6,851 bases of DNA from an uncultured Spirochaetaceae bacterium. Lineage in GTDB: Bacteria; Spirochaetota; Spirochaetia; Sphaerochaetales; Sphaerochaetaceae. The stretch is taken from the NCBI GenBank assembly GCA_944389985.1, contig CALXON010000068.1, forward strand, positions 1 to 6,851. The letters are read 5' to 3'. Positions 1 through 6,151 of this stretch are shown here, piece by piece. The first letter of the stretch is position 1. Every line of letters begins with the position of its first letter. The notes under the pieces were generated by a model. The model did not search any database and had not been told where the DNA came from. It saw nothing but the letters and a program-made list of their open reading frames with translations. Both the position numbers and the translations under genes were made by a program.

Positions 1-558
1 GCCCACAGTGCCATAGCCGCTGTTTTTCCGGGAGGAAGTGCGGAGCGTGTCGCAAGGCATATACCCAGAAGAAGGACGACAGCTGTCCATGGAGAGGCTC
101 TCTTCCAGGAAGCTGAGGATCTGGGCTTCTCCTTCGATACGATAACGACGCAATTCGTCTACACGGAGAAAAGCATTGATGTCACGGTTCCTGTCTCATG
201 CACGTTCAGGAAACTGTCCATCGATGACAGGACATTCGTTCTGGATCACTATACGCTTCTCGATGAGAAGGAGACTGTCGAGCACCTTCAGCGTGGCGAC
301 ATGATCGGACTTGAGGTTGACGGTGACCTCGCCGGTTTCACAGGCATACATACAGAAGGTTCCATGGGTATGCTGTACATCAGGGAGGATATGAGAAGAA
401 GCGGCTACGGAGCACTTCTTGAGCGTCATCTCATATCCACACTTCTCTCAGAAGGCCGCATCCCGTACTGCCATATCATAGAGGGGAACACAAAGAGCTT
501 TCTTCTGCAGCAGAAGCTTGGACTTGTTCCGTCTCCCATTCCAGTGTACTGGGGATAA
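1..558 (+). CDS. GNAT-family N-acetyltransferase, 5'-truncated
   Basis: This frame is open from the first base, so the true start lies before the window; 185 residues are visible before the TAA stop. The Met codon at 301 is internal and falls just before the acetyltransferase core, so it is unlikely to be the real start. The C-terminal half looks like a GNAT (FR47-like) domain. A strand and turn around visible residues 110-127 lead into the acetyl-CoA pyrophosphate-binding motif Arg132-Arg-Ser-Gly135-Tyr-Gly137 and its helix. Next come the strand ending HIIEGN and the helix with the LQQKLGL signature, where the end of the fold packs on the cofactor. The first 100 or so visible residues are not recognisable and may be a separate N-terminal region. 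By family knowledge the protein moves acetyl from acetyl-CoA to an amine; the substrate cannot be told. It is followed by 197 noncoding bases and appears unrelated to mscS. Confidence 0.82.
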   Translation, partial: AHSAIAAVFPGGSAERVARHIPRRRTTAVHGEALFQEAEDLGFSFDTITTQFVYTEKSIDVTVPVSCTFRKLSIDDRTFVLDHYTLLDEKETVEHLQRGDMIGLEVDGDLAGFTGIHTEGSMGMLYIREDMRRSGYGALLERHLISTLLSEGRIPYCHIIEGNTKSFLLQQKLGLVPSPIPVYWG

Positions 559-569
559 GATTCAGAGAT

Positions 570-649
570 TTTTTTGAATTTTATCTGCGTTTATTAAAGT
601 TTATAAGCGTTTATTGAACTTTATCAGCGTTTATAAATGTTTTAATGCG
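570..649. repeat. Tandem array of eight degenerate 10-base units
   Basis: Eight consecutive 10-base units fit without a gap: TTTTTTGAAT, TTTATCTGCG, TTTATTAAAG, TTTATAAGCG, TTTATTGAAC, TTTATCAGCG, TTTATAAATG, TTTTAATGCG. From 580 the array is better read as a 20-base repeat, in which a TTTATNNGCG unit alternates with a TTTATWRANS-like unit. It lies between the GNAT stop and the mscS gene and does not encode protein in a sustained frame. A run of seven T (569-575) at its left end could help end the upstream transcript. The 10-base period is close to one helical turn, so all T-tracts face the same side of the DNA. Bending or side-by-side protein binding is possible but not shown. Simple replication slippage is the plain alternative. 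Confidence 0.75.
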
Positions 650-755
650 GAGCCGGATCGTCTGACTGATGAGTGTAAATGAGTTTTTTCAGGACTTGCC
701 GACAGTCCATGATTTCATGTAAATATAGTTCCCGGAAAATTCAGGAGATCATTTT

Positions 756-1637
756 ATGCTACTACTTGAAACAGCAGCTGCAGCAGCCGCAGAGGATATC
801 GGGCTTGTTGATGTCGTGGAGGATATCTCCACAGGACTGGAGAATGGCTTTCACATACCTGCATTCGTGACGACAATCATCATTGCAGTCATCATACTGG
901 CTGTCGCGAAGATTCTTGTCGCGATAATCAGGCACTCGATACTGAAGGTCTCTCAGAAGAGCAGGAAGTTCACCTTCATCATGGCCCAGCTGGTCTGGAA
1001 GCTCTTCGCGACGCTCATATGGATCATCGCGATAGTCGCTGTACTCGGTATTTTCGGAATAGATCTCACACCTGTCCTTGCAGGTCTTGGAATCACAGGT
1101 GTCGTTCTGGGCTTCGCTCTTCAGGAATCCATCGCATCGTTCTTCAGCGGCATCATGATAGCCGTCAACAATCCGTTCCGTGTTGGTGACTGGGTTGATA
1201 TCGGGGATATCTCCGGAACTGTGGAGTCAATGGATCTGATGTGCGTGACACTCTCCTCAGGAGACAACAAGAAGATCACGCTGAACAACAAGAATGTCTG
1301 GGGAAACACGATCGTCAATTATTCATATATCGACAGGCGCCGTATCGACATGACAGTCACTGTCAGGTACACAGATGATCTGGAAAAGGCAAAGGAAGCC
1401 ATCAGGAGCCTTCTGGGAACATACCCCGAGATACTCTCCGATCCGGCACCTGTTGTCGAGGTGAATTCATATGGAGAATCCTCCGTCACGATAATCGTCC
1501 GACCATGGGTTCTTCCTTCTGATTACTGGAAGGTCTACTGGAGATTCAATGCGGACATCCTCAAAGCCCTCAGGGCAAACGGGGTGGACATGCCGTTCAA
1601 CCAGCTTGATGTCCATATAGTCCAGCAGGATCAGTGA
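756..1637 (+). CDS. Small-conductance mechanosensitive channel, MscS family
   Basis: This 293-residue inner-membrane protein has the length and layout of the short MscS type. By family knowledge it forms a heptameric pore that opens under membrane tension and releases solutes on osmotic downshock. A short N-terminal segment with six Ala (7-12) precedes TM1 (about 37-58) and TM2 (about 79-100). The pore helix TM3 (about 105-137) carries Gly110-Leu-Gly112, Gly115, Gly119 and the bend motif ALQES (121-125), where E. coli MscS has ALQGS. The signature Pro140-Phe-Arg-Val-Gly-Asp145 opens the beta domain, followed by the alpha/beta domain ending in MPFNQLDVHI, a normal MscS C-terminus. The start is set by AGGAG at 743-747, eight bases before the ATG. 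TATAGT at 724-729 could be a -10 box, but no well-spaced -35 goes with it. The gene seems to stand alone; 197 bases and a separate promoter divide it from argC. Confidence 0.93.
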   Translation: MLLLETAAAAAAEDIGLVDVVEDISTGLENGFHIPAFVTTIIIAVIILAVAKILVAIIRHSILKVSQKSRKFTFIMAQLVWKLFATLIWIIAIVAVLGIFGIDLTPVLAGLGITGVVLGFALQESIASFFSGIMIAVNNPFRVGDWVDIGDISGTVESMDLMCVTLSSGDNKKITLNNKNVWGNTIVNYSYIDRRRIDMTVTVRYTDDLEKAKEAIRSLLGTYPEILSDPAPVVEVNSYGESSVTIIVRPWVLPSDYWKVYWRFNADILKALRANGVDMPFNQLDVHIVQQDQ

Positions 1638-1662
1638 ATTGATTTATAACAGACATGAATGC

Positions 1663-1690
1663 AGGGGTTCTCACATGGGAGCCTCTTTCT
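1663..1690 (+). terminator. Possible weak intrinsic terminator after the mscS-type gene
   Basis: Bases 1663-1672 (AGGGGTTCTC) can pair with 1677-1686 (GGGAGCCTCT) to form a 10-bp stem, three of the pairs being G-U, with the four-base loop ACAT. Only TTCT follows, so the U-tract is poor. The hairpin starts 25 bases after the mscS-type stop and well before the argC promoter, which is a sensible place for a terminator. The weak U-tract leaves room for partial readthrough into arg, or for a role only as a 3' end stabiliser. Confidence 0.4.
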
Positions 1691-1704
1691 GATGCTGTGA
1701 TACC

Positions 1705-1734
1705 TTCCTTTTCTCATGATTCCTTTCCGATGAT
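1705..1734. repeat. Imperfect direct repeat of about 15 bases
   Basis: TTCCTTTTCTCATGAT (1705-1720) is followed at once, sharing one base, by TTCCTTTCCGATGAT (1720-1734). The two share TTCCTTT at the left and ATGAT at the right, with a changed 3-4 base centre. The pyrimidine-rich stretch lies upstream of the arg operator region. It may be a chance duplication; no function is visible. Confidence 0.35.
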
Positions 1735-1761
1735 TATGAATTGAAAAATATATACAGAAAT

Positions 1762-1779
1762 TTTAAATATTTATGCATA
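1762..1779. promoter_or_regulatory. Candidate ArgR operator (ARG box) upstream of argC
   Basis: The 18 bases TTTAAATATTTATGCATA match the known ARG box pattern, in which TGAAT and ATTCA half-sites flank a four-base A/T centre. Twelve of the 14 core positions (1764-1777) agree with TGAATATTTATTCA. The mismatches are A for G in the left half-site and G for T in the right, and G at the latter place is accepted in the Bacillus form of the box. A weaker dyad, TGAA...TACA at 1742-1756, lies about 21 bases upstream centre to centre, the usual spacing of paired ARG boxes. The site ends five bases before the -35 box of the better promoter and would cover the -10 of an alternative one. No argR gene is in the window, so binding by ArgR is inference. 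Confidence 0.5.
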
Positions 1780-1784
1780 GGCAG

Positions 1785-1812
1785 TAGTCATTCATCGAGT
1801 TTTATGTATAAT
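1785..1812 (+). promoter_or_regulatory. Sigma70-type promoter for argCJBD
   Basis: A perfect TATAAT (-10) at 1807-1812 is preceded, 16 bases upstream, by TAGTCA at 1785-1790, which matches four of six -35 positions. Transcription would begin near 1819, giving a short leader of about 16 bases that just includes the GGAGG ribosome binding site. An alternative lies upstream: TTGAAA (1741-1746), 16 bases, TTAAAT (1763-1768). Its -10 would lie inside the candidate ArgR box. A start near 1819 also rules out the in-frame ATG at 1814 as the argC start for this promoter. Confidence 0.6.
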
Positions 1813-1825
1813 TATGCTGTATCAT

Positions 1826-1830
1826 GGAGG
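1826..1830 (+). promoter_or_regulatory. argC ribosome binding site
   Basis: GGAGG lies four bases before the ATG at 1835. It decides that start over the in-frame ATG at 1814, which overlaps the -10 box and would add seven residues (MLYHGGN) before the nucleotide-binding strand, where ArgC proteins normally begin. Confidence 0.75.
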
Positions 1831-1834
1831 AAAT

Positions 1835-2869
1835 ATGGTAAAGGCTGCTGTTTTGGGCGCGACAGGTTATGCGGGGGCTGAGCTTGTAAGGCTCCTCTCA
1901 TTCCATCCTGAAGTCGAGATCGTGTATCTTGCATCTCATTCCTATGCCGGAAAGAAGTTCTCGGATATATATCCGGCAATGCGTGGTGTCTGTGACATGA
2001 TCCTTTCCGATGATGATATATCAAAGGCATCTGCAGATGCGGATGTGCTTTTCATGGCGCTTCCTGCGGGTATCGCCAGTGAGGCGGTGACTCCTGAGCT
2101 GCTCTCGAAGTGCGCCGTCATTGATCTCGGTGCTGATTTCCGCCTCCATGACAGTACTGTCTATGAGACATGGTACAAGAAGGAGCACAAACATCCAGAT
2201 CTCCTGAAGGATGCGGTGTACGGGCTGCCGGAGATTCACAGGAGTGCGATAAAGGGAAAGAGACTCATAGCCAATCCGGGATGCTATACGACATGCTCGA
2301 TCCTCACTCTCTATCCTCTTGTGAAGAACGCCCTCATCGATACCTCCACGATAATAATAGATGCCAAGAGCGGGACATCGGGAGCCGGAAGATCAGAGAA
2401 GGTCACGTCTCTCTACTGTGAGGTGAACGAGAGCATAAAGGCTTACGGTGTCACTTCCCATAGGCATACTCCGGAGATCGAGCAGGAGCTTTCAGAGGCT
2501 GCGGGAGAGAACATCGTACTGCAGTTCACTCCACATCTTGTTCCGATGAACAGGGGAATCCTCTCATGCTGCTATGCCAGACTGAAGCCGGGCGTGGGGC
2601 CTGAGGATGTGAAGAAGGCGTACACGATCTATGATGGTGAGGCATTCATCAGGGTGTCTTCAGATATCCCTGAGACGAAGCACGTCACCGGTACCAACTT
2701 CGTTGATATAAGTTACCGTGTCGATGAGCGTACAGGAAACGTCATCGCGATCGGAGCGATAGACAATCTGGTCAAGGGTGCGGCCGGTCAGGCGGTCCAG
2801 AACATGAACATAATCTCGGGTCTTGATGAGACAGCAGGGCTTCTTGCCGCTGCAGGCCCGGCTTTCTAG
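1835..2869 (+). CDS. argC: N-acetyl-gamma-glutamyl-phosphate reductase
   Basis: ArgC catalyses the third step of ornithine synthesis, the NADPH-dependent reduction of N-acetylglutamyl phosphate to N-acetylglutamate semialdehyde in the cytoplasm. The 344-residue product has the usual length of the long ArgC type. The N-terminus is a Rossmann strand and loop, GATGYAGAEL (8-17), that binds the cofactor. The catalytic cysteine is Cys150 in ANPGCYTT (146-153), the family signature. KSGTSGAGR (178-186) and the histidines of SHRHTPEIEQ (His209 and His211) supply the other conserved active-site segments. The start at 1835 is chosen for its GGAGG site and its match to the family N-terminus. It is the first gene of the operon, next to the promoter and candidate ArgR box. 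Its TAG stop overlaps the ribosome binding site of argJ. Nothing is missing or broken. Confidence 0.97.
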   Translation: MVKAAVLGATGYAGAELVRLLSFHPEVEIVYLASHSYAGKKFSDIYPAMRGVCDMILSDDDISKASADADVLFMALPAGIASEAVTPELLSKCAVIDLGADFRLHDSTVYETWYKKEHKHPDLLKDAVYGLPEIHRSAIKGKRLIANPGCYTTCSILTLYPLVKNALIDTSTIIIDAKSGTSGAGRSEKVTSLYCEVNESIKAYGVTSHRHTPEIEQELSEAAGENIVLQFTPHLVPMNRGILSCCYARLKPGVGPEDVKKAYTIYDGEAFIRVSSDIPETKHVTGTNFVDISYRVDERTGNVIAIGAIDNLVKGAAGQAVQNMNIISGLDETAGLLAAAGPAF

Positions 2870-2872
2870 GAG
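2868..2872 (+). promoter_or_regulatory. argJ ribosome binding site overlapping the argC stop
   Basis: AGGAG shares two bases with the TAG stop of argC (2867-2869). It lies seven bases before the ATG at 2880 and four before the adjacent ATG at 2877, which favours 2880 as the main start. The overlap means a ribosome ending argC sits on the argJ entry site, so the two are probably coupled in translation. Confidence 0.65.
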
Positions 2873-2879
2873 AACAATG

Positions 2880-4091
2880 ATGACAGTTATAGAGAATGGC
2901 GGAGTATCGACGCCGAAAGGGTTTCTTGCATCAGGCGTGCATGCCGGTCTGAAGAAGGTGAAGAAGGATATGGCTCTCATCGTATCGGAGTGCGATGCGG
3001 TGGCGGCAGGAGCATTCACGACGAACAAGGTTAAGGCGGCTCCTGTCCTCTGGGATATGTCCATACTCGGAAACAGCGTGCACAGGGCGATCATCGTCAA
3101 CAGCGGCAATGCCAATGCCTGTACCGCAGAGCGCGGGCTGAAGGATGCGGAGGAGACAGCGTCATATACCGCATCACTTCTGAATACGGAGACGGAGAAG
3201 GTCTTCGTGTCATCAACAGGTGTCATCGGTGTCCCTCTCGATATGGAGAAGATAAAGGCGGGAGCTGCGATGCTTGTTCCCGCTCTCGGAGACAACGGCC
3301 ATGATGCTGCTGTATCGATAATGACAACCGATACGTTCGCGAAGGAAGCTGCGGCTTCTGTCGAGATAGGCGGAAAGACCGTGACTATCGGAGGAATTTC
3401 AAAAGGATCGGGAATGATCCATCCCAACATGGCGACAACACTCTCATTCATCACGACAGATGCTGTCATCGCCAAGGAAGACCTCCAGTCCCTTCTCGGA
3501 GTGACTGTGGATGACACATACAACATGGTCTCTGTCGATGGTGACACATCAACCAATGATACGGTCCTCGTACTTGCAAACGGCATGGCCGGAAATGAGA
3601 TGATAAAGCCGGGAACCGCTGAATGGGCCCTGTTCGAGGAGGCTTTCAAATATGTTCTCGGGACACTTGCAAGGTATCTTGCCCGTGACGGGGAGGGAGC
3701 CACCAGATTCATCGAGATGAATGTCGTGAATGCGCTTACGAAAGAGGATGCGAAGACTCTCGCACGCTCTGTTGTCTCTTCATCACTCGTGAAGGCGGCT
3801 TTCTTCGGTGCCGATGCGAACTGGGGACGCATCCTCTGCGCGATGGGCTATTCAGGGGCTGAGTTCGACCCGTCCCTGATAGATCTTGTGTTCACATCAC
3901 CTGCCGGCAGCATACAGGTCGTGAGAAACGGTGAACCGCTTCCGTTTGATGAGGTGCTTGCGAAGAAGATCCTCTCCGAGAAGGAGGTATCCGCGACCGC
4001 TGACTGTCATCAGGGCACATTCTCCGCATCTGCATGGGGCTGTGACCTCACATATGACTATGTGAAGATCAACGGGGACTACAGGAGCTGA
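2880..4091 (+). CDS. argJ: Glutamate N-acetyltransferase (ornithine acetyltransferase)
   Basis: ArgJ transfers acetyl from N-acetylornithine to glutamate, giving ornithine and regenerating N-acetylglutamate. Some members also use acetyl-CoA, and sequence alone cannot tell which type this is. The 403-residue product has a normal family length. ArgJ cuts itself between Ala and Thr to make alpha and beta chains; here the site is Ala185-Thr186 within KGSGMIHPNMATT (175-187), and Thr186 becomes the catalytic nucleophile. The oxyanion-hole segment is SSTGVIG (111-117), with Thr113 and Gly114. NSGNANACTA (74-83) and the C-terminal block AWGCDLTYDYVKINGDYRS are family signatures. Translation starts at ATG 2880, or three bases earlier at 2877. 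A longer in-frame extension to 2823 would overlap argC and lacks family similarity. One base separates its stop from argB. With ArgJ present, the pathway need not make fresh acetylglutamate each turn. Confidence 0.97.
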   Translation: MTVIENGGVSTPKGFLASGVHAGLKKVKKDMALIVSECDAVAAGAFTTNKVKAAPVLWDMSILGNSVHRAIIVNSGNANACTAERGLKDAEETASYTASLLNTETEKVFVSSTGVIGVPLDMEKIKAGAAMLVPALGDNGHDAAVSIMTTDTFAKEAAASVEIGGKTVTIGGISKGSGMIHPNMATTLSFITTDAVIAKEDLQSLLGVTVDDTYNMVSVDGDTSTNDTVLVLANGMAGNEMIKPGTAEWALFEEAFKYVLGTLARYLARDGEGATRFIEMNVVNALTKEDAKTLARSVVSSSLVKAAFFGADANWGRILCAMGYSGAEFDPSLIDLVFTSPAGSIQVVRNGEPLPFDEVLAKKILSEKEVSATADCHQGTFSASAWGCDLTYDYVKINGDYRS

Positions 4092-4092
4092 T

Positions 4093-4974
4093 ATGTACGA
4101 GAAAGAAAGAGCTAAAGCCGATGTGCTCATCGAGGCCATTCCATACATAAGGAAGTTCGCAGGAACGACAGTTGTCGTGAAATATGGTGGTTCTGCGATG
4201 GTCGATGAGAAGCTGAAGAAGTCCGTCATCAAGGATATCGCACTTCTTAAATACATAGGACTGAGGCCTGTGATCATCCATGGAGGCGGCAAGGAGATAA
4301 CGGCTCTTCTTGACAGGCTTGGAAAGGAGACGATGTTCGTCGACGGTCTGAGAGTCACCGATGCGGAGACCGCGGGAGTTGCCGAGATGGTCCTCTCCGG
4401 CTCGATCTGCAAGAGCCTTGTCGAGAATCTTGAGTCGGTCGGTGTGGAATCGTGTGGAATAAACGGTAAGGACGGACACACGCTTCAGGCGAGGAAGAAG
4501 GTTGATGAGAAGGGCCGTGATCTCGGATTCGTCGGGGAGATCGAGAAGGTGGATATCCACCTGATAGAGACTCTGCTGGATGCAGGTTATGTCCCTGTTG
4601 TCTCTCCCGTAGGCGTCGATGCCTACTCGCAGACATACAACATCAATGCGGACTACGCCGCATCTGCTGTGGCAGGAGCTCTCAATGCGCAGAAGCTCGT
4701 GTTCCTGACCGATGTCGAGGGAATACTCAGGGACAAGAATGATCCTTCATCGATCATCAGGAGGATGAACGCGAAAGAGGCTGTGGATATGATAGCGGAC
4801 GGCACGATAAACGGTGGTATGATTCCTAAGGTCGAGTGCTGTCTCGATGCGCTTGAGAAGGGAGTTCAGAGCGTGCACGTCCTCGATGGCAGACTGCCGC
4901 ATTCACTCCTTCTCGAGATCTTCACGGCAGATGGAATCGGAACAATGGTCACTCCGGAGGTGAGAAATGTCTAA
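4093..4974 (+). CDS. argB: N-acetylglutamate kinase, probably arginine-inhibited
   Basis: ArgB phosphorylates N-acetylglutamate with ATP, the second step of the pathway and the usual control point. The 293-residue amino-acid-kinase fold shows Lys30 in KYGGSAM (30-36), the glycine-rich HGGGKEI (63-69), the substrate-binding GLRVTD (85-90), Asp187 in NINADYAA (183-190) and Lys246 in GGMIPKVECC (241-250). Lys30, Asp187 and Lys246 correspond to the catalytic residues of the E. coli enzyme. About 20 residues precede the first strand (EAIPYIRKF and its flank), forming the N-terminal helix that lets arginine-sensitive kinases make hexamers; the E. coli enzyme lacks it. The C-terminal segment LLEIFTADGIGTM (273-285) also matches the arginine-sensitive group. 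Arginine inhibition is therefore a good inference, not proven. AGGAG at 4083-4087 serves the ATG at 4093, one base after the argJ stop. Its last eight bases overlap argD. Confidence 0.97.
   Translation: MYEKERAKADVLIEAIPYIRKFAGTTVVVKYGGSAMVDEKLKKSVIKDIALLKYIGLRPVIIHGGGKEITALLDRLGKETMFVDGLRVTDAETAGVAEMVLSGSICKSLVENLESVGVESCGINGKDGHTLQARKKVDEKGRDLGFVGEIEKVDIHLIETLLDAGYVPVVSPVGVDAYSQTYNINADYAASAVAGALNAQKLVFLTDVEGILRDKNDPSSIIRRMNAKEAVDMIADGTINGGMIPKVECCLDALEKGVQSVHVLDGRLPHSLLLEIFTADGIGTMVTPEVRNV
4956..4963 (+). promoter_or_regulatory. Strong argD ribosome binding site inside argB
   Basis: GGAGGTGA is complementary to the 16S rRNA 3' end over eight bases and lies within the last codons of argB, placing the ATG at 4967 at good spacing. 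It is the longest such match in the operon, so argD may be translated well independently of argB. Confidence 0.7.
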
Positions 4975-6148
4975 TAAATCAACAATCGGACTCGCAGCAG
5001 AGAACTATATGAAGAACTATGCCCAGTTCCCGGTCTCGATAAAGTCCGGAAAGGGTATGTATGTGACGGATGAGGACGGGAAATCCTATCTTGATTTCGT
5101 CGCAGGTATCGCGGTCAACGCACTCGGGTATGGCGATGAGGACGAGAAGAAGGCTCTTCTTTCTGTTCTCGATGACGGTGTGCTTCATATCTCGAATCTG
5201 TACTACAATCCCCATGCCGTGCATGCGGCTGAGATGATCAACAGGCTTGCAGGTTCTGACAAGGTCTTCTTCTGCAACAGCGGTGCAGAGGCGAATGAGG
5301 CTGCGTTGAAGATTGCGAGAAAGCATGGCTCAGCTTCAGGTAAGAGCACAATAATCTCATTCGGCCATTCATTCCATGGAAGGACGTATGGTGCCATAAC
5401 GGTCACCGGTCAGGAGAAGTATCATAAAGGTTTTGCCCCGATGCTTCCAGGAGTCGTGTATGCCGAGTTCAACAACCTCGATTCCGTCAAGGCACTGATT
5501 GATGATCATACGGCGGCGATCATAGTGGAGCCCTTGCAGGGTGAGGGTGGAATAATCCCAGCGGAGAAGGACTTCCTCTCTGGCCTCAGGGAGCTCTGTG
5601 ACCAGTATGGAGCCTATCTCATATTCGATGAGGTGCAGTGCGGACTTGGCCGCACCGGAAAGCCTTTCTGCTTCCAGCACTATGGTGTGAAGCCGGATCT
5701 CCTCACTCTCGCAAAGGCACTCGGCGGAGGACTTCCGATGGGCGCCTGTGTGGCATTCGGCGCTGCCGGAGATGTGTTCCAGCCTGGTGATCATGCAGCG
5801 ACATTCGGCGGAAACATAGCGGCATCGGCACTTGCAGAGGTCCTTCTTGGAAAACTCCCGGCTCTCGCTGATTCCGTTGCTGAGAACGGAAAGTACCTTT
5901 CGGCAAAGCTTGAGGAGATCAGAGAGCGCCATCCTGACAAGGTCACAGCCGTCCGCGGTATGGGATTCATGCAGGGTCTCGATCTCTCCGTTCCACCTCG
6001 TGATGTCATCTCAAAGTGCATGGAGAAGGGACTTCTGGTCTGCTCGGCAGGCTATACAGTGCTGCGCTTCGTTCCACCACTCATCGCATCAAAGGCTGAT
6101 ATCGACAAGGCTGCAGCCATTGTAGACGAGTCCCTCTCAGAGCTCTGA
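4967..6148 (+). CDS. argD: Acetylornithine aminotransferase (class III, PLP)
   Basis: ArgD uses glutamate and pyridoxal phosphate to convert N-acetylglutamate semialdehyde to N-acetylornithine. The 393-residue length is typical. Lys250 in LAKALGGGLPMGA (248-260) is the PLP-binding lysine, Asp221 in FDEVQCGLGRTG (220-231) pairs with the PLP ring nitrogen, and SGAEANEAA (105-113) grips the phosphate. SFHGRT (135-140) has the Phe136-His137 pair that stacks on the ring. The gly-rich QGEGGI (191-196) and the C-terminal LRFVPPL region are also normal. Close relatives can act on succinyl-diaminopimelate in lysine synthesis or on ornithine or GABA, but the operon context makes the arginine role by far the best call. 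It begins inside argB (8-base overlap) and is the last gene of the operon. Its TGA directly abuts the stop of the opposing TPR gene, leaving no intergenic terminator. Confidence 0.96.
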   Translation: MSNKSTIGLAAENYMKNYAQFPVSIKSGKGMYVTDEDGKSYLDFVAGIAVNALGYGDEDEKKALLSVLDDGVLHISNLYYNPHAVHAAEMINRLAGSDKVFFCNSGAEANEAALKIARKHGSASGKSTIISFGHSFHGRTYGAITVTGQEKYHKGFAPMLPGVVYAEFNNLDSVKALIDDHTAAIIVEPLQGEGGIIPAEKDFLSGLRELCDQYGAYLIFDEVQCGLGRTGKPFCFQHYGVKPDLLTLAKALGGGLPMGACVAFGAAGDVFQPGDHAATFGGNIAASALAEVLLGKLPALADSVAENGKYLSAKLEEIRERHPDKVTAVRGMGFMQGLDLSVPPRDVISKCMEKGLLVCSAGYTVLRFVPPLIASKADIDKAAAIVDESLSEL

Positions 6149-6151
6149 TCA
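6137..6151. other. Palindromic junction of convergent stop codons
   Basis: TCAGAGCTCTGA (6137-6148) is a perfect 12-base palindrome covering the end of argD. It overlaps TGATCA (6146-6151), in which TGA is the argD stop and, on the other strand, the second half is the TPR gene's TGA stop. The two coding regions touch with no base between them. No T-run typical of an intrinsic terminator follows on either side. Confidence 0.7.

Noticed and set aside
541..582. Possible terminator for the GNAT gene (CCAG/CTGG hairpin, then seven T)
   Set aside because: The strong short stem is 14 bases away from the T-run, and the alternative AAGATTCA/TGAATTTT stem is AT-rich with a ten-base loop. Neither has the usual terminator form, though the T-run may still matter.
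664..672. CTGATGAG resembling the core of a hammerhead ribozyme
   Set aside because: The required second core segment (CGAAA-type) and the flanking stems are absent within a sensible distance.
692..708. Small inverted repeat GGACT / AGTCC in the leader of the MscS-type gene
   Set aside because: A 5-bp stem with a 7-base loop is common by chance. It has no U-tract or riboswitch-like surroundings.
771..792. GCA/CAG-rich run in the MscS-type gene as a possible slippage tract
   Set aside because: It encodes six Ala with mixed codons, so it is not a pure repeat, and the frame is intact.
679..870. Open frame of 63 codons overlapping the start of the MscS-type gene
   Set aside because: It lacks a good ribosome site, runs out of frame into the channel gene, and encodes a sequence with no recognisable features.
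1631..1717. A 28-codon minus-strand frame in the gap before argC, with AGGA near its ATG
   Set aside because: It is short, overlaps the end of the MscS-type gene and the hairpin, has no clear promoter, and is no better than chance for a gap of this size.
2660..3832. A 390-codon open frame on the minus strand, antisense to argC/argJ
   Set aside because: It lies opposite two genes with clear family motifs. Its product is Ser/Thr/Ala/Val-rich with no recognisable motif, and no ribosome site was evident. Long antisense frames of this kind arise from codon bias in the real gene. The same applies to 3897-4481 and 5369-5932 on the minus strand.
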